From JAKFEW01 sp036675505 (GTDB lineage: Bacteria > Cyanobacteriota > Sericytochromatia > S15B-MN24 > JAQBPE01), in contig JAKFEW010000121.1 of NCBI GenBank assembly GCA_036675505.1, positions 1 to 25,454 on the forward strand: a stretch of DNA of 25,454 nt, given 5' to 3'. How positions within the stretch are numbered: the stretch's first letter is position 1; every line of letters starts with the position of its first letter. The notes beneath the pieces were generated by a model, which was not told the origin of the DNA, did not search any database, and was given only the letters and a program-made list of their open reading frames with translations. This document shows positions 1 through 6,845 of this stretch, one piece after another. The position numbers were made by a program, and so were the translations under genes.

Positions 1-678
1 CGGGGCGCTGGCCTGCGCCGGCGAGGCGCCGGGCTGGGGTGGCGGCGTGCCGCCGGCGCCGGGCGTCGGCGCGCCCGGCCGGGGCGTCGGCGAGCTCTTG
101 GGCGTGCCCGGACCGGCGGACGAGGGCTCCATCCGGACGTCCACGGCGAAATCGTAGGCCACCGCGTCCGCCCCGCGGTCGACCCGTGCGATCGCGACCG
201 AGCCCGCGAAGCCCTCATAGCCCGTGCCCGCGCCGAAGAAATGCGTCACGCGGGCCTTGCCGAGCTCGAGCGCGGGCGTGCGCACCACCGGCCAGGACGC
301 CGGGGCCGGCGGCGGCCGGTCGACCAGCACCTCGAAGCGGAACTCGAGCACGTTGCCGTTCAGCGCCTTGCCGCGGGCCAGGCAGGCGATCCGCGTGCCG
401 CCCGCGACCGGATCGATGCTCGCCACCACGTAGTCCGCCTTGATCGGCGCCGGGTTGGGGGTGGTGCTGGTCGGCAAGACGAACTGCGAGGTCGCCGGGA
501 ACTGCGCGAGGAACGGATCCGCCGTGCCGAGCACGCCCTCGGGCACCGGCGTCACCTGGCCGGGGAAGTAGAACGGCTGGCTTGCGGGATCGCCACTGGC
601 CACAGGAGCCGTCGGCGCCGGCGTGACGCAGCCGACGAGCAGGAGGGCGGCCGCGAGAGCGGCGCGGCGGGCGCTCAC
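1..678 (-). CDS. Lipoprotein of unknown function (C-terminus beyond left edge)
   Basis: Reading the minus strand from a GTG at 678 gives an uninterrupted frame to the window edge (226 codons, so partial). The N-terminus is a typical lipoprotein signal: Ser-Ala-Arg-Arg, then an Ala/Leu-rich core, then the lipobox LVGC with Cys at residue 17. After it come a region with beta-strand-like alternation and, near the edge, a Pro/Gly/Ala/Thr-rich low-complexity tail (APTPGAGGTPPPQPG). No family was recognised. The start lies two bases after the TGA of the acyl-CoA dehydrogenase (TGA-GC-GTG), so the two are almost certainly co-transcribed and translationally coupled, although a functional link is not evident. 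There is no separate Shine-Dalgarno. The GTG start makes this gene easy to miss. Confident that it is a coding lipoprotein; function unknown. Confidence 0.8.
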   Translation of the reverse strand, partial: MSARRAALAAALLLVGCVTPAPTAPVASGDPASQPFYFPGQVTPVPEGVLGTADPFLAQFPATSQFVLPTSTTPNPAPIKADYVVASIDPVAGGTRIACLARGKALNGNVLEFRFEVLVDRPPPAPASWPVVRTPALELGKARVTHFFGAGTGYEGFAGSVAIARVDRGADAVAYDFAVDVRMEPSSAGPGTPKSSPTPRPGAPTPGAGGTPPPQPGASPAQASAP

Positions 679-680
679 GC

Positions 681-1844
681 TCAGCGCAGCCCCAGCAGCT
701 CGCGCGCGATGATCAACCGGCGGATCTCGCTGGTGCCCGCGCCGAGCGTGCCGAGCCGCGCGTCGCGCCAGTGGCGCTGCACGTCGAACTCCCGGCAGTA
801 GCCGTAGCCGCCATGAATCTGGATCGCCTCGTCGGCCACGCGCTGGGCGGCCTCGGTCGCGTACAGGATCGCCGCCGCGGCCTCCTTGCTGCTGCGCTTG
901 CCGCTCATCGCGAGGCGCAGCGCCTCGGTCGCGACCAGGCGCGAGGTGAAGAGCGCGACGTACATGTCGGCGAGCTTCGCCTGGATCAGCTGGAAGCTCG
1001 CGATCGGCTGGCCGAATTGCTCCCGCTCTTGAGAATATTTCAAGGAGAGCGATAGGCACTCCTCGATCTGGCCCACCGCCATGAAGCTGAGGAAGGCCCG
1101 CTCGAGGTCGAGGCCGCTCATGACGACCTTGTAGCCCAGGTTCAGCTCGCCGATCATGTTCTCGGCCGGCACCGGCGTGTCGTGGAAGACCACCTCGCCG
1201 GTCGCCGAGCCGCGCATGCCGACCTTGTCGAGCTTGCGCGAGACCTGGTAGCCGGGCGCCGGCAGCTCCACGCAGAAGGCCGAGATGCCGCGCTTGCCGG
1301 CTGCCGGGTCGGTCTTCGCGTACACGATCATGAAGTTCGCGATCGGCCCGTTCGTGATGAACATCTTCGAGCCGTTCAGGACGTAGTGGTCGCCTTCGCG
1401 GCGCGCGGTGGTCTGGATGCCCATCGCGTCGGAGCCCGCGTTCGGCTCGGTGATGCCCAGCGCGCCGATCCACTCGCCGCTGCACAGCCTGGGCAGCCAC
1501 TTGCGCTTCTGCTCTTCGGTGCCGTTGCGGCACAGGTTGTGCGCACAGAGGTTCAGGTGGGCGCCGAACGACAGCGTGATCGCCGCGCTGACCCGCGAGA
1601 TCGCCTGGCAGACCAGCGCGGCGGTCATGTAGTCGCCGCCGGCGCCGCCATACTCCTCGGGGATCCCGATGCCCATATAGCCGGCCTCGCCGAGCTTGGC
1701 CCAGGCGTCCTGTGGCCACACGTCATGCGTGTCCATCGCATCGACGTGCGGCCCGAACTCGCGGCGGGCGAAGTCGAGCGCGGTCTCGTAGACCAGCCGG
1801 TGGTCGTCCGACAGGGTGGACATGGTCTCCAGGGTGGCGGTCAA
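681..1844 (-). CDS. Acyl-CoA dehydrogenase, isovaleryl-CoA dehydrogenase type
   Basis: FAD-dependent alpha,beta-oxidation of an acyl-CoA in the cytoplasm, passing electrons to ETF. The whole protein matches the acyl-CoA dehydrogenase family: an N-terminal helical domain, the middle-domain motif GITEPNAGSDA, and the C-terminal motifs LGAGTSEIRR and IQIHGGYGY. The usual C-terminal catalytic Glu of medium-chain enzymes is absent (GAGTS), while LDLER in the helix-G region carries a Glu (about residue 248), as in isovaleryl-CoA dehydrogenase. A branched-chain substrate (leucine degradation, LiuA-like) is therefore the best inference. I start at the TTG at 1844, seven bases after GGAGG. An ATG at 1823 is also possible. 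A further TTG at 1871 lies too close to the predicted transcription start. The normal family length is about 380-390; this is 387. It is coupled to the downstream lipoprotein. No other leucine-degradation gene is in view. Confidence 0.93.
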   Translation of the reverse strand: MTATLETMSTLSDDHRLVYETALDFARREFGPHVDAMDTHDVWPQDAWAKLGEAGYMGIGIPEEYGGAGGDYMTAALVCQAISRVSAAITLSFGAHLNLCAHNLCRNGTEEQKRKWLPRLCSGEWIGALGITEPNAGSDAMGIQTTARREGDHYVLNGSKMFITNGPIANFMIVYAKTDPAAGKRGISAFCVELPAPGYQVSRKLDKVGMRGSATGEVVFHDTPVPAENMIGELNLGYKVVMSGLDLERAFLSFMAVGQIEECLSLSLKYSQEREQFGQPIASFQLIQAKLADMYVALFTSRLVATEALRLAMSGKRSSKEAAAAILYATEAAQRVADEAIQIHGGYGYCREFDVQRHWRDARLGTLGAGTSEIRRLIIARELLGLR

Positions 1845-1874
1845 ATTCGAACCCTCCAGGCGCCGGCGCAAGCG

Positions 1875-1903
1875 ATTATGCCAAACCGCGCCGGCCGCGG
1901 CAA
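1875..1903 (-). promoter_or_regulatory. Sigma-70-type promoter for the acyl-CoA dehydrogenase
   Basis: On the minus strand TTGCCG (1903-1898) is followed by a 17-bp spacer and CATAAT (1880-1875), one mismatch from the -10 consensus. Transcription would begin at about 1868, just inside the farthest-upstream possible start codon (TTG 1871), which favours the downstream starts at 1844 or 1823. Prediction from hexamers only. Confidence 0.55.
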
Positions 1904-1915
1904 CCTGCCGGCGGG

Positions 1916-1944
1916 TTGACGTTCCTGGAAGAGAACGCTAAGAT
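1916..1944 (+). promoter_or_regulatory. Sigma-70-type promoter for the EF-hand/hydrolase lipoprotein
   Basis: TTGACG (1916-1921), a 17-bp spacer and TAAGAT (1939-1944) precede the gene starting at 2021. Transcription would start near 1951 and leave a leader of about 70 bases. It is divergent from, and separated by about 12 bp from, the promoter of the acyl-CoA dehydrogenase, so both can be read from the same short intergenic region. Confidence 0.5.
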
Positions 1945-2020
1945 AAGGTTAAGAGTTGGTAAATCCCGTCGGTATTGGCGCCGGCGGGGGGGTCGCGGCG
2001 ACGGCGCCGCGGAGGCGTGG

Positions 2021-3445
2021 ATGAAGTTGAAGCATGCAAAGGCGGGCGCCATGGCGCTCGCCCTGGCCGGGCTCATGATCGCCGGTTGTGGCCGCGGGCC
2101 TATGGCCCAGGCGCCGCTGCGAGCCGCCACGGGCCCGCGGAGCCTGAGCACCGACGACCTGCTCGCGCGGACCTTCGCGCTCGCCGACGCCGACGGCGAC
2201 GGCCGCCTCTCGCGGGCCGAGAGCGGGCTCGAACGCGACATGGCCGCGGCGCTCGACGAGGACCGCGACGGCGCGATTTCGGCCGCCGAATTCGGCCAGC
2301 GTCGGCCCGCCTGGCTGATCCGTGCCCGCATGCCGGCCTTCGCGCCGCTGATGCGGGCCACCTTCGCGCAGGTCGACCACGACCGCGACGGCGCCGTCGG
2401 CCCCGGCGAGGCCGCCATGGCGCTCGGCGCGCTCGACGGCAAAGGGCAACCGCTGCTCGACGCCGACGAGCGCGCGCGCTTCGGCCGCCATGACCGCGAC
2501 GCCGACCGCGCGCTCGACGCCGGCGAGTTCACGGGCTTCTACCTCGAGCTCGGCGCGGGTGGCGACCTGCAGGCCGAGGGGTTCCTCGGCCGCCTCGGCG
2601 GCGCGCTGATCGGCGGCTACCTGCGGCTCACCGGCCAGCTGGCCGCGCATCGCGCGATGCACCCGCCGCGCGAGCCGCTCAAGACCACGCCGAAGGCCCA
2701 TGGCTTCGATTACGAAGACGTCGCGTTCGTGGCCGAGGACGGCATCAAGCTCTCCGCCTGGTACATCCCGGCCACGAAGCCGACCACCCAGACGCTCGTT
2801 TTGGTGCACGGCTTCCAGACCAACCGCGCGCTGTGGTTCAACCAGGGCCAGGTGCAGATGCTCGCGGGACGCTACAACCTGGTCATGCCGGACCTCCGGA
2901 ACCACGGCCAGAGCGGCGGCTCGCTCACCACCTACGCCTACTACGAGCACCTCGACGTGCGCGCGGCGGTGAAGTACGCGAAGGCGCGCGGCGCCACGTC
3001 GATCGGCCTGGCGGGCCAGTCGCTCGGCGCCGCCAGCGTGATCCGCGCGGCGGCCTTCGAGCCCGACGTGAAGGCGGTCTTCGAGGACGCCGGCTACGCG
3101 AACATGATCTTCGCGTGGCAGGGCGGCATCTCGTCGGTCGGCGTGCCGCTGCCTGCGATGATCGCGGCCTCGGCGCTCGCGATCGCCAACGCCCAGCTCG
3201 GCATCGACCTGCGCGACGCCGAGCCGATCGCCATGATCGATCGGATGGCGCCGATCCCGCTCATGCTGGTGCATGGCCAGGACGACCCCTTCATCTTCGT
3301 CGACCATGTCCGCTCGCTCCACACCGCCTACAAGGGGCCGAAGGAGCTGTGGATCTGCCCGCGGGCCCTCCACGGCGACAGCGCCACCACCGACGCCGCG
3401 GGCTACCGCGAGCGTTTCGTCCGGCATTTCGCGACGCACATGTAA
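2021..3445 (+). CDS. Lipoprotein with four EF-hands and an alpha/beta hydrolase domain
   Basis: The start is the ATG at 2021, five bases after GGAGG. The 474-residue product begins with a lipoprotein signal (lipobox MIAGC, Cys23), so it is probably anchored in a membrane outside the cytoplasm. Residues about 50-175 hold four EF-hand-like loops: 56-67 (DADGDGRLSRAE), 79-90 (DEDRDGAISAAE), 119-130 (DHDRDGAVGPGE) and 158-169 (DRDADRALDAGE). The first three have good Ca-ligand spacing and the fourth is degenerate. Residues about 240-474 are an alpha/beta hydrolase: the oxyanion segment LVLVHGFQTN, the nucleophile elbow GQSLG (Ser334), the acid in HGQDDPF (Asp421/422) and the His in ALHGDS (His451). 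The substrate is unknown; serine hydrolases of this S33/BAAT-like type act on esters, amides or acyl groups. The EF-hand/hydrolase fusion suggests calcium-dependent activity or stability, which is an inference. It is read from its own promoter at 1916. Confidence 0.9.
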   Translation: MKLKHAKAGAMALALAGLMIAGCGRGPMAQAPLRAATGPRSLSTDDLLARTFALADADGDGRLSRAESGLERDMAAALDEDRDGAISAAEFGQRRPAWLIRARMPAFAPLMRATFAQVDHDRDGAVGPGEAAMALGALDGKGQPLLDADERARFGRHDRDADRALDAGEFTGFYLELGAGGDLQAEGFLGRLGGALIGGYLRLTGQLAAHRAMHPPREPLKTTPKAHGFDYEDVAFVAEDGIKLSAWYIPATKPTTQTLVLVHGFQTNRALWFNQGQVQMLAGRYNLVMPDLRNHGQSGGSLTTYAYYEHLDVRAAVKYAKARGATSIGLAGQSLGAASVIRAAAFEPDVKAVFEDAGYANMIFAWQGGISSVGVPLPAMIAASALAIANAQLGIDLRDAEPIAMIDRMAPIPLMLVHGQDDPFIFVDHVRSLHTAYKGPKELWICPRALHGDSATTDAAGYRERFVRHFATHM

Positions 3446-3549
3446 GCCTGGGCCGACGTTGATCGCCTGACGGTTGGCGCTGGTGCGCGGCTGATCCATG
3501 CTGAGCGCGAAGGGGCCAGGGGCCTCTGCTGTGCCAGGAGGACGGAACC

Positions 3550-3606
3550 ATGGCGAACTGCACGTCTCCGCACGCCGGGGCCCGCGATCGGAGGCGCTCG
3601 CCATGA
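3550..3606 (+). CDS. Possible 18-codon leader ORF coupled to the BON gene
   Basis: A perfect AGGAGG (3537-3542) lies eight bases before an ATG at 3550. The frame runs 18 codons (MANCTSPHAGARDRRRSP) and stops in TGA at 3604-3606, overlapping the ATG of the BON gene at 3603. This geometry is typical of translational coupling. The peptide resembles nothing known to me. It may be a leader that sets translation of the downstream gene, or the SD-ATG may be chance in GC-rich DNA. Confidence 0.35.
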   Translation: MANCTSPHAGARDRRRSP

Positions 3607-3953
3607 TGAGATTCCTGTTGGGCGTCGGCGTCGGCGGCACCTTGATGTATTTCCTCGATCCGATCGCGGGTCCCGTGCGCCAGGCAGCGCTGCAACGGCG
3701 GTTCGCGAGCCTGACCGAGGGCGATAGGATGCTCGCTGAACACGTGCGCGGCTCGCTCAGCGACCTGAGCAGCCACCCGCGTGCGATCACGATCTCGGTG
3801 CACGGTGGCGTGGTCACGCTGAGCGGCCCTGTGCTCGCGAGCGAGTCGGCCGGCGTGCTCGCCGGTATCGCCCGGTTGCCGGGGGTGCAGCGGGTGGTGA
3901 ACCACCTCGAGAGCCACAACGCGGCGGACATCGCGGCACTCTGGCCTGAGTGA
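3603..3953 (+). CDS. BON-domain protein with N-terminal membrane segment
   Basis: The 116-residue product starts at the ATG at 3603, eight bases after GGAGG (3590-3594). Residues 1-20 form a hydrophobic Gly-rich segment followed by MYFLDPIAGPVRQ, a pattern often seen in front of BON domains in membrane-associated stress proteins. Residues about 40-112 are one BON domain with the typical core VSVHGGVVTLSGPV and a C-terminal LPGVQRVVNHLE. BON domains bind phospholipid or polymer surfaces (as in OsmY or Kbp), and this protein probably sits at the inner membrane facing an envelope compartment. It overlaps the stop codon of a possible 18-codon leader ORF and is followed directly by a strong hairpin terminator. 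It may be co-transcribed with the hydrolase gene that ends at 3445. Confidence 0.85.
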   Translation: MMRFLLGVGVGGTLMYFLDPIAGPVRQAALQRRFASLTEGDRMLAEHVRGSLSDLSSHPRAITISVHGGVVTLSGPVLASESAGVLAGIARLPGVQRVVNHLESHNAADIAALWPE

Positions 3954-3969
3954 TCGCGGGGCGGGGCGG

Positions 3970-4008
3970 AAAACGGGACAGGGGTCGCAGGCGGCCCTGT
4001 CCCGTTTT
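3970..4008 (+). terminator. Rho-independent terminator after the BON gene
   Basis: A perfect 14-bp inverted repeat (AAAACGGGACAGGG at 3970-3983 and its complement at 3995-4008) flanks an 11-base loop. The right arm ends in TTTT. The flanking A and T runs make it look able to act in both directions, but only the plus-strand gene ends here. Confidence 0.85.
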
Positions 4009-4067
4009 AAATGAACATTACTCCAGGCTTAACCGTTTCTTAGTCAAATAACAGCATTTAATCAGCT

Positions 4068-4073
4068 TATAAT
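4068..4073 (+). promoter_or_regulatory. Consensus -10 box for the small lipoprotein gene
   Basis: TATAAT at 4068-4073 sits in an AT-rich stretch (4009-4100) that stands out from the GC-rich surroundings, 60 bases ahead of the ATG at 4134. No good -35 hexamer lies at 16-18 bp (CAAATA at 17), so an activator or another sigma factor may be involved. Confidence 0.5.
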
Positions 4074-4133
4074 AAACTCATAACAAAAACGAAACAATCC
4101 CGCTCAGCCGCTTCTCCGCGAGGTTTCCGCCCT

Positions 4134-4640
4134 ATGATACGCTTCACCGTTGCGCTCGCTTCCCTGATCCTCCTCACCGCCTCGCTCAACGGCTGTGGCC
4201 ATCCCGCCGTTCCCGCGCCCGCCCCGCGGGCCGCGCAGACGCTGGCCGCCCAGGGCGCGCTCGACCCCGCCGCCTACCAGCCCGCCACCTTCGCGCAGGT
4301 CAGCGCCTTCTGGGACCGCGAGGGCTCGGCGGCCAACCATGGCAAGAAGTTCGCGATCACCGGCACCGTTTCGGCCCACCCGCCCGACCACTTCCTCGAG
4401 GGCTGGGGCGCCCAGATGGCCGGCAAGCAGGACGCCCAGGGCCACACGGAATACGCCTGGGTCGTGTCCAACAAGAGCTTCCTGACCCGCGGCATGGGCG
4501 AGCGCTACTTCGAGAAGATCGGCGCGAACACCGGCGAAACCGTCACGCTGTACCTGGTTGTGAAGAAGGCCGACAGCACCTCCTCGCGCGTGAAGCTCGA
4601 AGGCGTGAAGCGCGCCGACGGCCGCGTGATCAAGCTCTAG
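4134..4640 (+). CDS. Small lipoprotein, possible OB-fold
   Basis: The 168-residue product starts at the ATG at 4134 with GAGG about ten bases upstream. A lipoprotein signal ends in the lipobox SLNGC (Cys21). A Pro/Ala spacer follows, then a domain from about residue 50: GKKFAITGTVSAHPP, an aromatic central part (FLEGWGAQMAG), and a C-terminal strand pair (VTLYLVVKKADSTSSRVKLEGVKR). The GKxFxITGTV...VTLYL pattern resembles small OB-fold lipoproteins, where such a fold binds ligands or polymers in the envelope, but I could not assign a family. It stands alone between two hairpin terminators with its own -10 box. Secretion and lipidation are well supported; function is unknown. Confidence 0.82.
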   Translation: MIRFTVALASLILLTASLNGCGHPAVPAPAPRAAQTLAAQGALDPAAYQPATFAQVSAFWDREGSAANHGKKFAITGTVSAHPPDHFLEGWGAQMAGKQDAQGHTEYAWVVSNKSFLTRGMGERYFEKIGANTGETVTLYLVVKKADSTSSRVKLEGVKRADGRVIKL

Positions 4641-4684
4641 AAGCCCCCCAGCGGTTCGCTCAGGCTCTCTCTCTCGCCGACGAA

Positions 4685-4735
4685 TCGCACACGAAACGGC
4701 CGCCCCGTCCCCCGGGGCGGCCGTTTCGTGTGCGA
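4685..4735 (+). terminator. 22-bp perfect hairpin after the lipoprotein gene
   Basis: Arms 4685-4706 and 4714-4735 are perfectly complementary over 22 bp around a 7-base loop (GTCCCCC). There is no T-tract after it (GAACGCGCC follows). It lies 45 bases past the stop at 4640. It most likely stops transcription or protects the mRNA 3' end. The length and perfection exceed the usual terminator stem. Confidence 0.7.
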
Positions 4736-4740
4736 ACGCG

Positions 4741-4942
4741 CCAGGTTAAGGCCAGGAGTAGCCTTTTTCAGTTGTGAGACAACCGAAAAACCGTTCAACC
4801 TACCTGAAGTTTAGCCTAAAGGCGGCATAAGAAGATCTGGGGCGGTTGCCGCGATAAGTCTCTCGTCCGGAGTCGGGGCGCAGAGAGAACGCTTCACCGG
4901 AGCCTGAATTCGGTACCCCAGAGAGAGTAAGGAGATATCCCC
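4741..4942 (+). other. Non-coding leader/promoter region of the VWD gene
   Basis: I see no gene in these 202 bases. They contain GGTTAAG (4744-4750) and CAGTTGTGAGAC (4769-4780), both of which recur ahead of another gene near 16636-16660, and a short palindrome TTTAGCCTAAA near 4810. The AAGGAG ribosome binding site eight bases before the ATG at 4943 is strong. No convincing -35/-10 pair was found. Confidence 0.4.
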
Positions 4943-6142
4943 ATGACGGTCAACGCCATCAACCCTGCCGCCGGTCTGCCCACGGCCACCCCGGCCGCCC
5001 CGGCCGCCCCCGCCGCCGCCGCACCGGCCGCCGCGGCCCCTGCGACCACCACGCCCGCCGCGCCGACGGACGCGAAGCCCGAAGCCCCGAAGGACACGAA
5101 CGCGGTCGGCGCGGCCGCCGGTGAGACGAGCACCTCGTCGCTGCCGCCGAGCTCCTCCTCGACGCCTGCGGAGAAGGTCAAGGGCTTCAGCACGAGCTCG
5201 GTCGGCGACCCGCACGAGACCACCGCCGACGGCTTCAAGTTCGACAACATGAAGACCGGCGTGTTCGTGAAGGCCCGCGCCAAGTCCGGCGACTTCGAGC
5301 TGCAGACCCGCCAGGACCCCTGGGACAAGAACCCGCAGGCCACCGTCAACACGGCCGCCGCGGTGAAGGTCAACAAGGGCGGCGACATCGTGAAGGTCGA
5401 CGCGGCCAAGGACACCATCACCTTCAACGGCAAGCCGATCACCGTGAAGGAAGGCGAAGCCTTCGAGATCCCCGGCGGCGGCAAGATCGAGAAGAACGCC
5501 GAAGGCTACACCATCACCTCGGCGGCCGGCGACAAGGTCAACACCTTCGACCGCGGCACCTACATGGACGTCGCGATGGAAGCCTCGCCGGACCGCGTGG
5601 ATGGCGACGTCTCGGGCTCGCTCGGCGCGCTCGACTCCGACACCGATATGACCAACGACTTCGTCGGCCGCGACGGCAAGCAGATGGACGTGAACAACAC
5701 CGACGCCTTCATCGAAGACTGGCGCGCCAAGGGCGAAGAGAACATGTTCGACGAGAACCCGGCCGGCGCCGGCGAGAAGGTCGAAGGCGAAGCGGGGGTG
5801 GGCGGGAAGGCTCCTGCTGGCGAGGCCAAGCCGGCCGAGGCCGAAGACAAGGGGCTGACGGACATCAAGGCCAACCTCGCGAAGCTCAAGGCCGACCCGG
5901 CCAACGCGAAGTTCGCCGACCTGTTCACCAAGCTCGAGGAGCTGCTCGGCGGCGCCGTGAAGGGCGAAGAGAAGCCCACCGCGGATCTGCAGCAGCAGGT
6001 CAACGAGGCCAAGCCGGAAGGCAACGCGGGCATCGAGGAGCTGCTCAAGATGATCATGCTGTGGCTCGAGGAAGAGAAGCAGAAGCGTGACATCGCCAAC
6101 AAGGCCAAGGAAGCCGAGAAGAAGGCCGTCCTGCAGGCGTAG
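4943..6142 (+). CDS. VWD-domain protein with Ala/Pro-rich N-terminus
   Basis: The 399-residue product starts at the ATG at 4943 behind AAGGAG. Residues 9-75 are low-complexity Ala/Pro/Thr then Ser-rich (a flexible linker). From residue 88 the von Willebrand type D signature is clear: GDPHETTADGFKFDN, then TGVFV, GDFELQTRQ, and NTAAAVKV, with further strands (ITFNGKPITV, KIEKNAEGYTI) to about 205. Cysteines are absent, as in bacterial VWD domains. Residues 215-260 are acidic with a possible GRDG-containing loop. The C-terminal 130 residues are charged and helical (DIKANLAKLKADP; WLEEEKQKRDIANKAKEAEKK), a likely coiled coil. There is no Sec signal peptide or lipobox, which is odd for a domain normally found outside the cell. 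The N-terminus MTVNAINP resembles those of three other proteins in this window. A hairpin terminator follows. Confidence 0.88.
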   Translation: MTVNAINPAAGLPTATPAAPAAPAAAAPAAAAPATTTPAAPTDAKPEAPKDTNAVGAAAGETSTSSLPPSSSSTPAEKVKGFSTSSVGDPHETTADGFKFDNMKTGVFVKARAKSGDFELQTRQDPWDKNPQATVNTAAAVKVNKGGDIVKVDAAKDTITFNGKPITVKEGEAFEIPGGGKIEKNAEGYTITSAAGDKVNTFDRGTYMDVAMEASPDRVDGDVSGSLGALDSDTDMTNDFVGRDGKQMDVNNTDAFIEDWRAKGEENMFDENPAGAGEKVEGEAGVGGKAPAGEAKPAEAEDKGLTDIKANLAKLKADPANAKFADLFTKLEELLGGAVKGEEKPTADLQQQVNEAKPEGNAGIEELLKMIMLWLEEEKQKRDIANKAKEAEKKAVLQA

Positions 6143-6205
6143 TCCGACACTCTCGAAGCGGGGTGCCCAGGTCCGGGCACTGACCGGCACCGGACCAGGC
6201 GGGGA

Positions 6206-6240
6206 ACGTCCCGGGAGGCTATGCCTCCCGGGACGTCTTC
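6206..6240 (+). terminator. Rho-independent terminator after the VWD gene
   Basis: A perfect 14-bp inverted repeat (ACGTCCCGGGAGGC at 6206-6219, complement at 6223-6236) with a 3-base loop is followed by the T-rich CTTCCTTTGCT. A smaller hairpin, GTGCCC/GGGCAC, lies just upstream at about 6163-6180. Confidence 0.8.
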
Positions 6241-6411
6241 CTTTGCTGAAACCGTGCTTTCACGGAACCCACCTCCGTAACCGCACATTCCGTGCGGTAA
6301 CCCGAGGAGTTTACAATCCGTTACCGAGCGTGCGTTTCAGGTAAGCCGAGCTGTGGAAAGTTCATATCGCATCAGCAACCGAGAGTTGCATCATCAGTGA
6401 GTAGAAGCGCC

Positions 6412-6756
6412 ATGAGAGCTTTCAATCATTGGGAACAGGCATTGGGCCTTGAGGTAACGAGCTGCGAGAAGAACTCTCGCGGAAACCTTGTCCTCTATTT
6501 TGACGAAGCAATTGCCTATCTCGAGCTTGAGCCTTGTCAAATGGAACTCTCGATCGGCATTCAACCAATAAACTCGAGACTCGATGATGCCACGTGGCTA
6601 CCAGAGTCAGTAATCGAAGGGCGGAGAATCCTCAGGTTTGTGGTCCCTTTTACGAACGAAAGGAACTTCGATGCCAGAGTTTTGGTCAACTTCGAACCAG
6701 ATTTCGAAATATTTATAGCCAGCGAGATCGAGAGCGTTCCAGTCCGCATCACGTGA
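6412..6756 (+). CDS. AT-rich orphan gene of unknown function, probably acquired
   Basis: The product is 114 residues from the ATG at 6412; a GTG at 6397 in frame would add five. Neither has a good Shine-Dalgarno. The protein (MRAFNHWEQALGLEV...) is soluble, with an amphipathic helix first and then several predicted strands (NLVLYFDEAIAYLELE; ILRFVVPF; RVLVNFEPDFEIFIA). There are no cysteine clusters, signal or known motif. The size and alpha-beta layout are like many small immunity-type proteins, but I have no motif to support that. The gene and its upstream region (6240-6400) are far poorer in GC than anything around them, and codon use is balanced rather than G/C-ending, which indicates recent transfer. 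It has its own 3' terminator and no cognate partner gene nearby. Confidence 0.6.
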   Translation: MRAFNHWEQALGLEVTSCEKNSRGNLVLYFDEAIAYLELEPCQMELSIGIQPINSRLDDATWLPESVIEGRRILRFVVPFTNERNFDARVLVNFEPDFEIFIASEIESVPVRIT

Positions 6757-6763
6757 TTTGGAA

Positions 6764-6808
6764 GGGTGTGGCCGCTGCGCGTAACACTCAAGCGGCCACG
6801 CCCCTTTT
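6764..6808 (+). terminator. Rho-independent terminator after the orphan gene
   Basis: GTGGCCGCT (6768-6776) pairs with AGCGGCCAC (6791-6799). Outer GGG/CCC pairs across one G-T wobble extend the stem to 13 bp. It ends in CCCCTTTTAG. It lies between convergent genes, so it may also limit read-through from the metal-transport operon on the other strand. Confidence 0.75.
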
Positions 6809-6845
6809 AGATAAGCCGTATATCAGGCGGGCTAACAAAAATAGG

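Noticed and set aside
3498..3602. Upstream ATG at 3498 for the BON gene
   Set aside because: It has no ribosome binding site and would add a low-quality Arg/Gly-rich extension before the hydrophobic segment. ATG 3603 has GGAGG at good spacing.
1949..3931. 660-codon open frame on the minus strand opposite the hydrolase and BON genes
   Set aside because: Compositional shadow: its residues are Arg/Ala/Gly-rich, and the plus-strand genes have domains, ribosome sites and promoters.
4943..6190. Long open frames on the minus strand opposite the VWD gene (e.g. 4811-6190)
   Set aside because: GC-rich shadow frames. The plus-strand frame has a strong ribosome site and a clear VWD signature, while the opposite frames are Gly/Arg/Val-biased with no recognisable domain.
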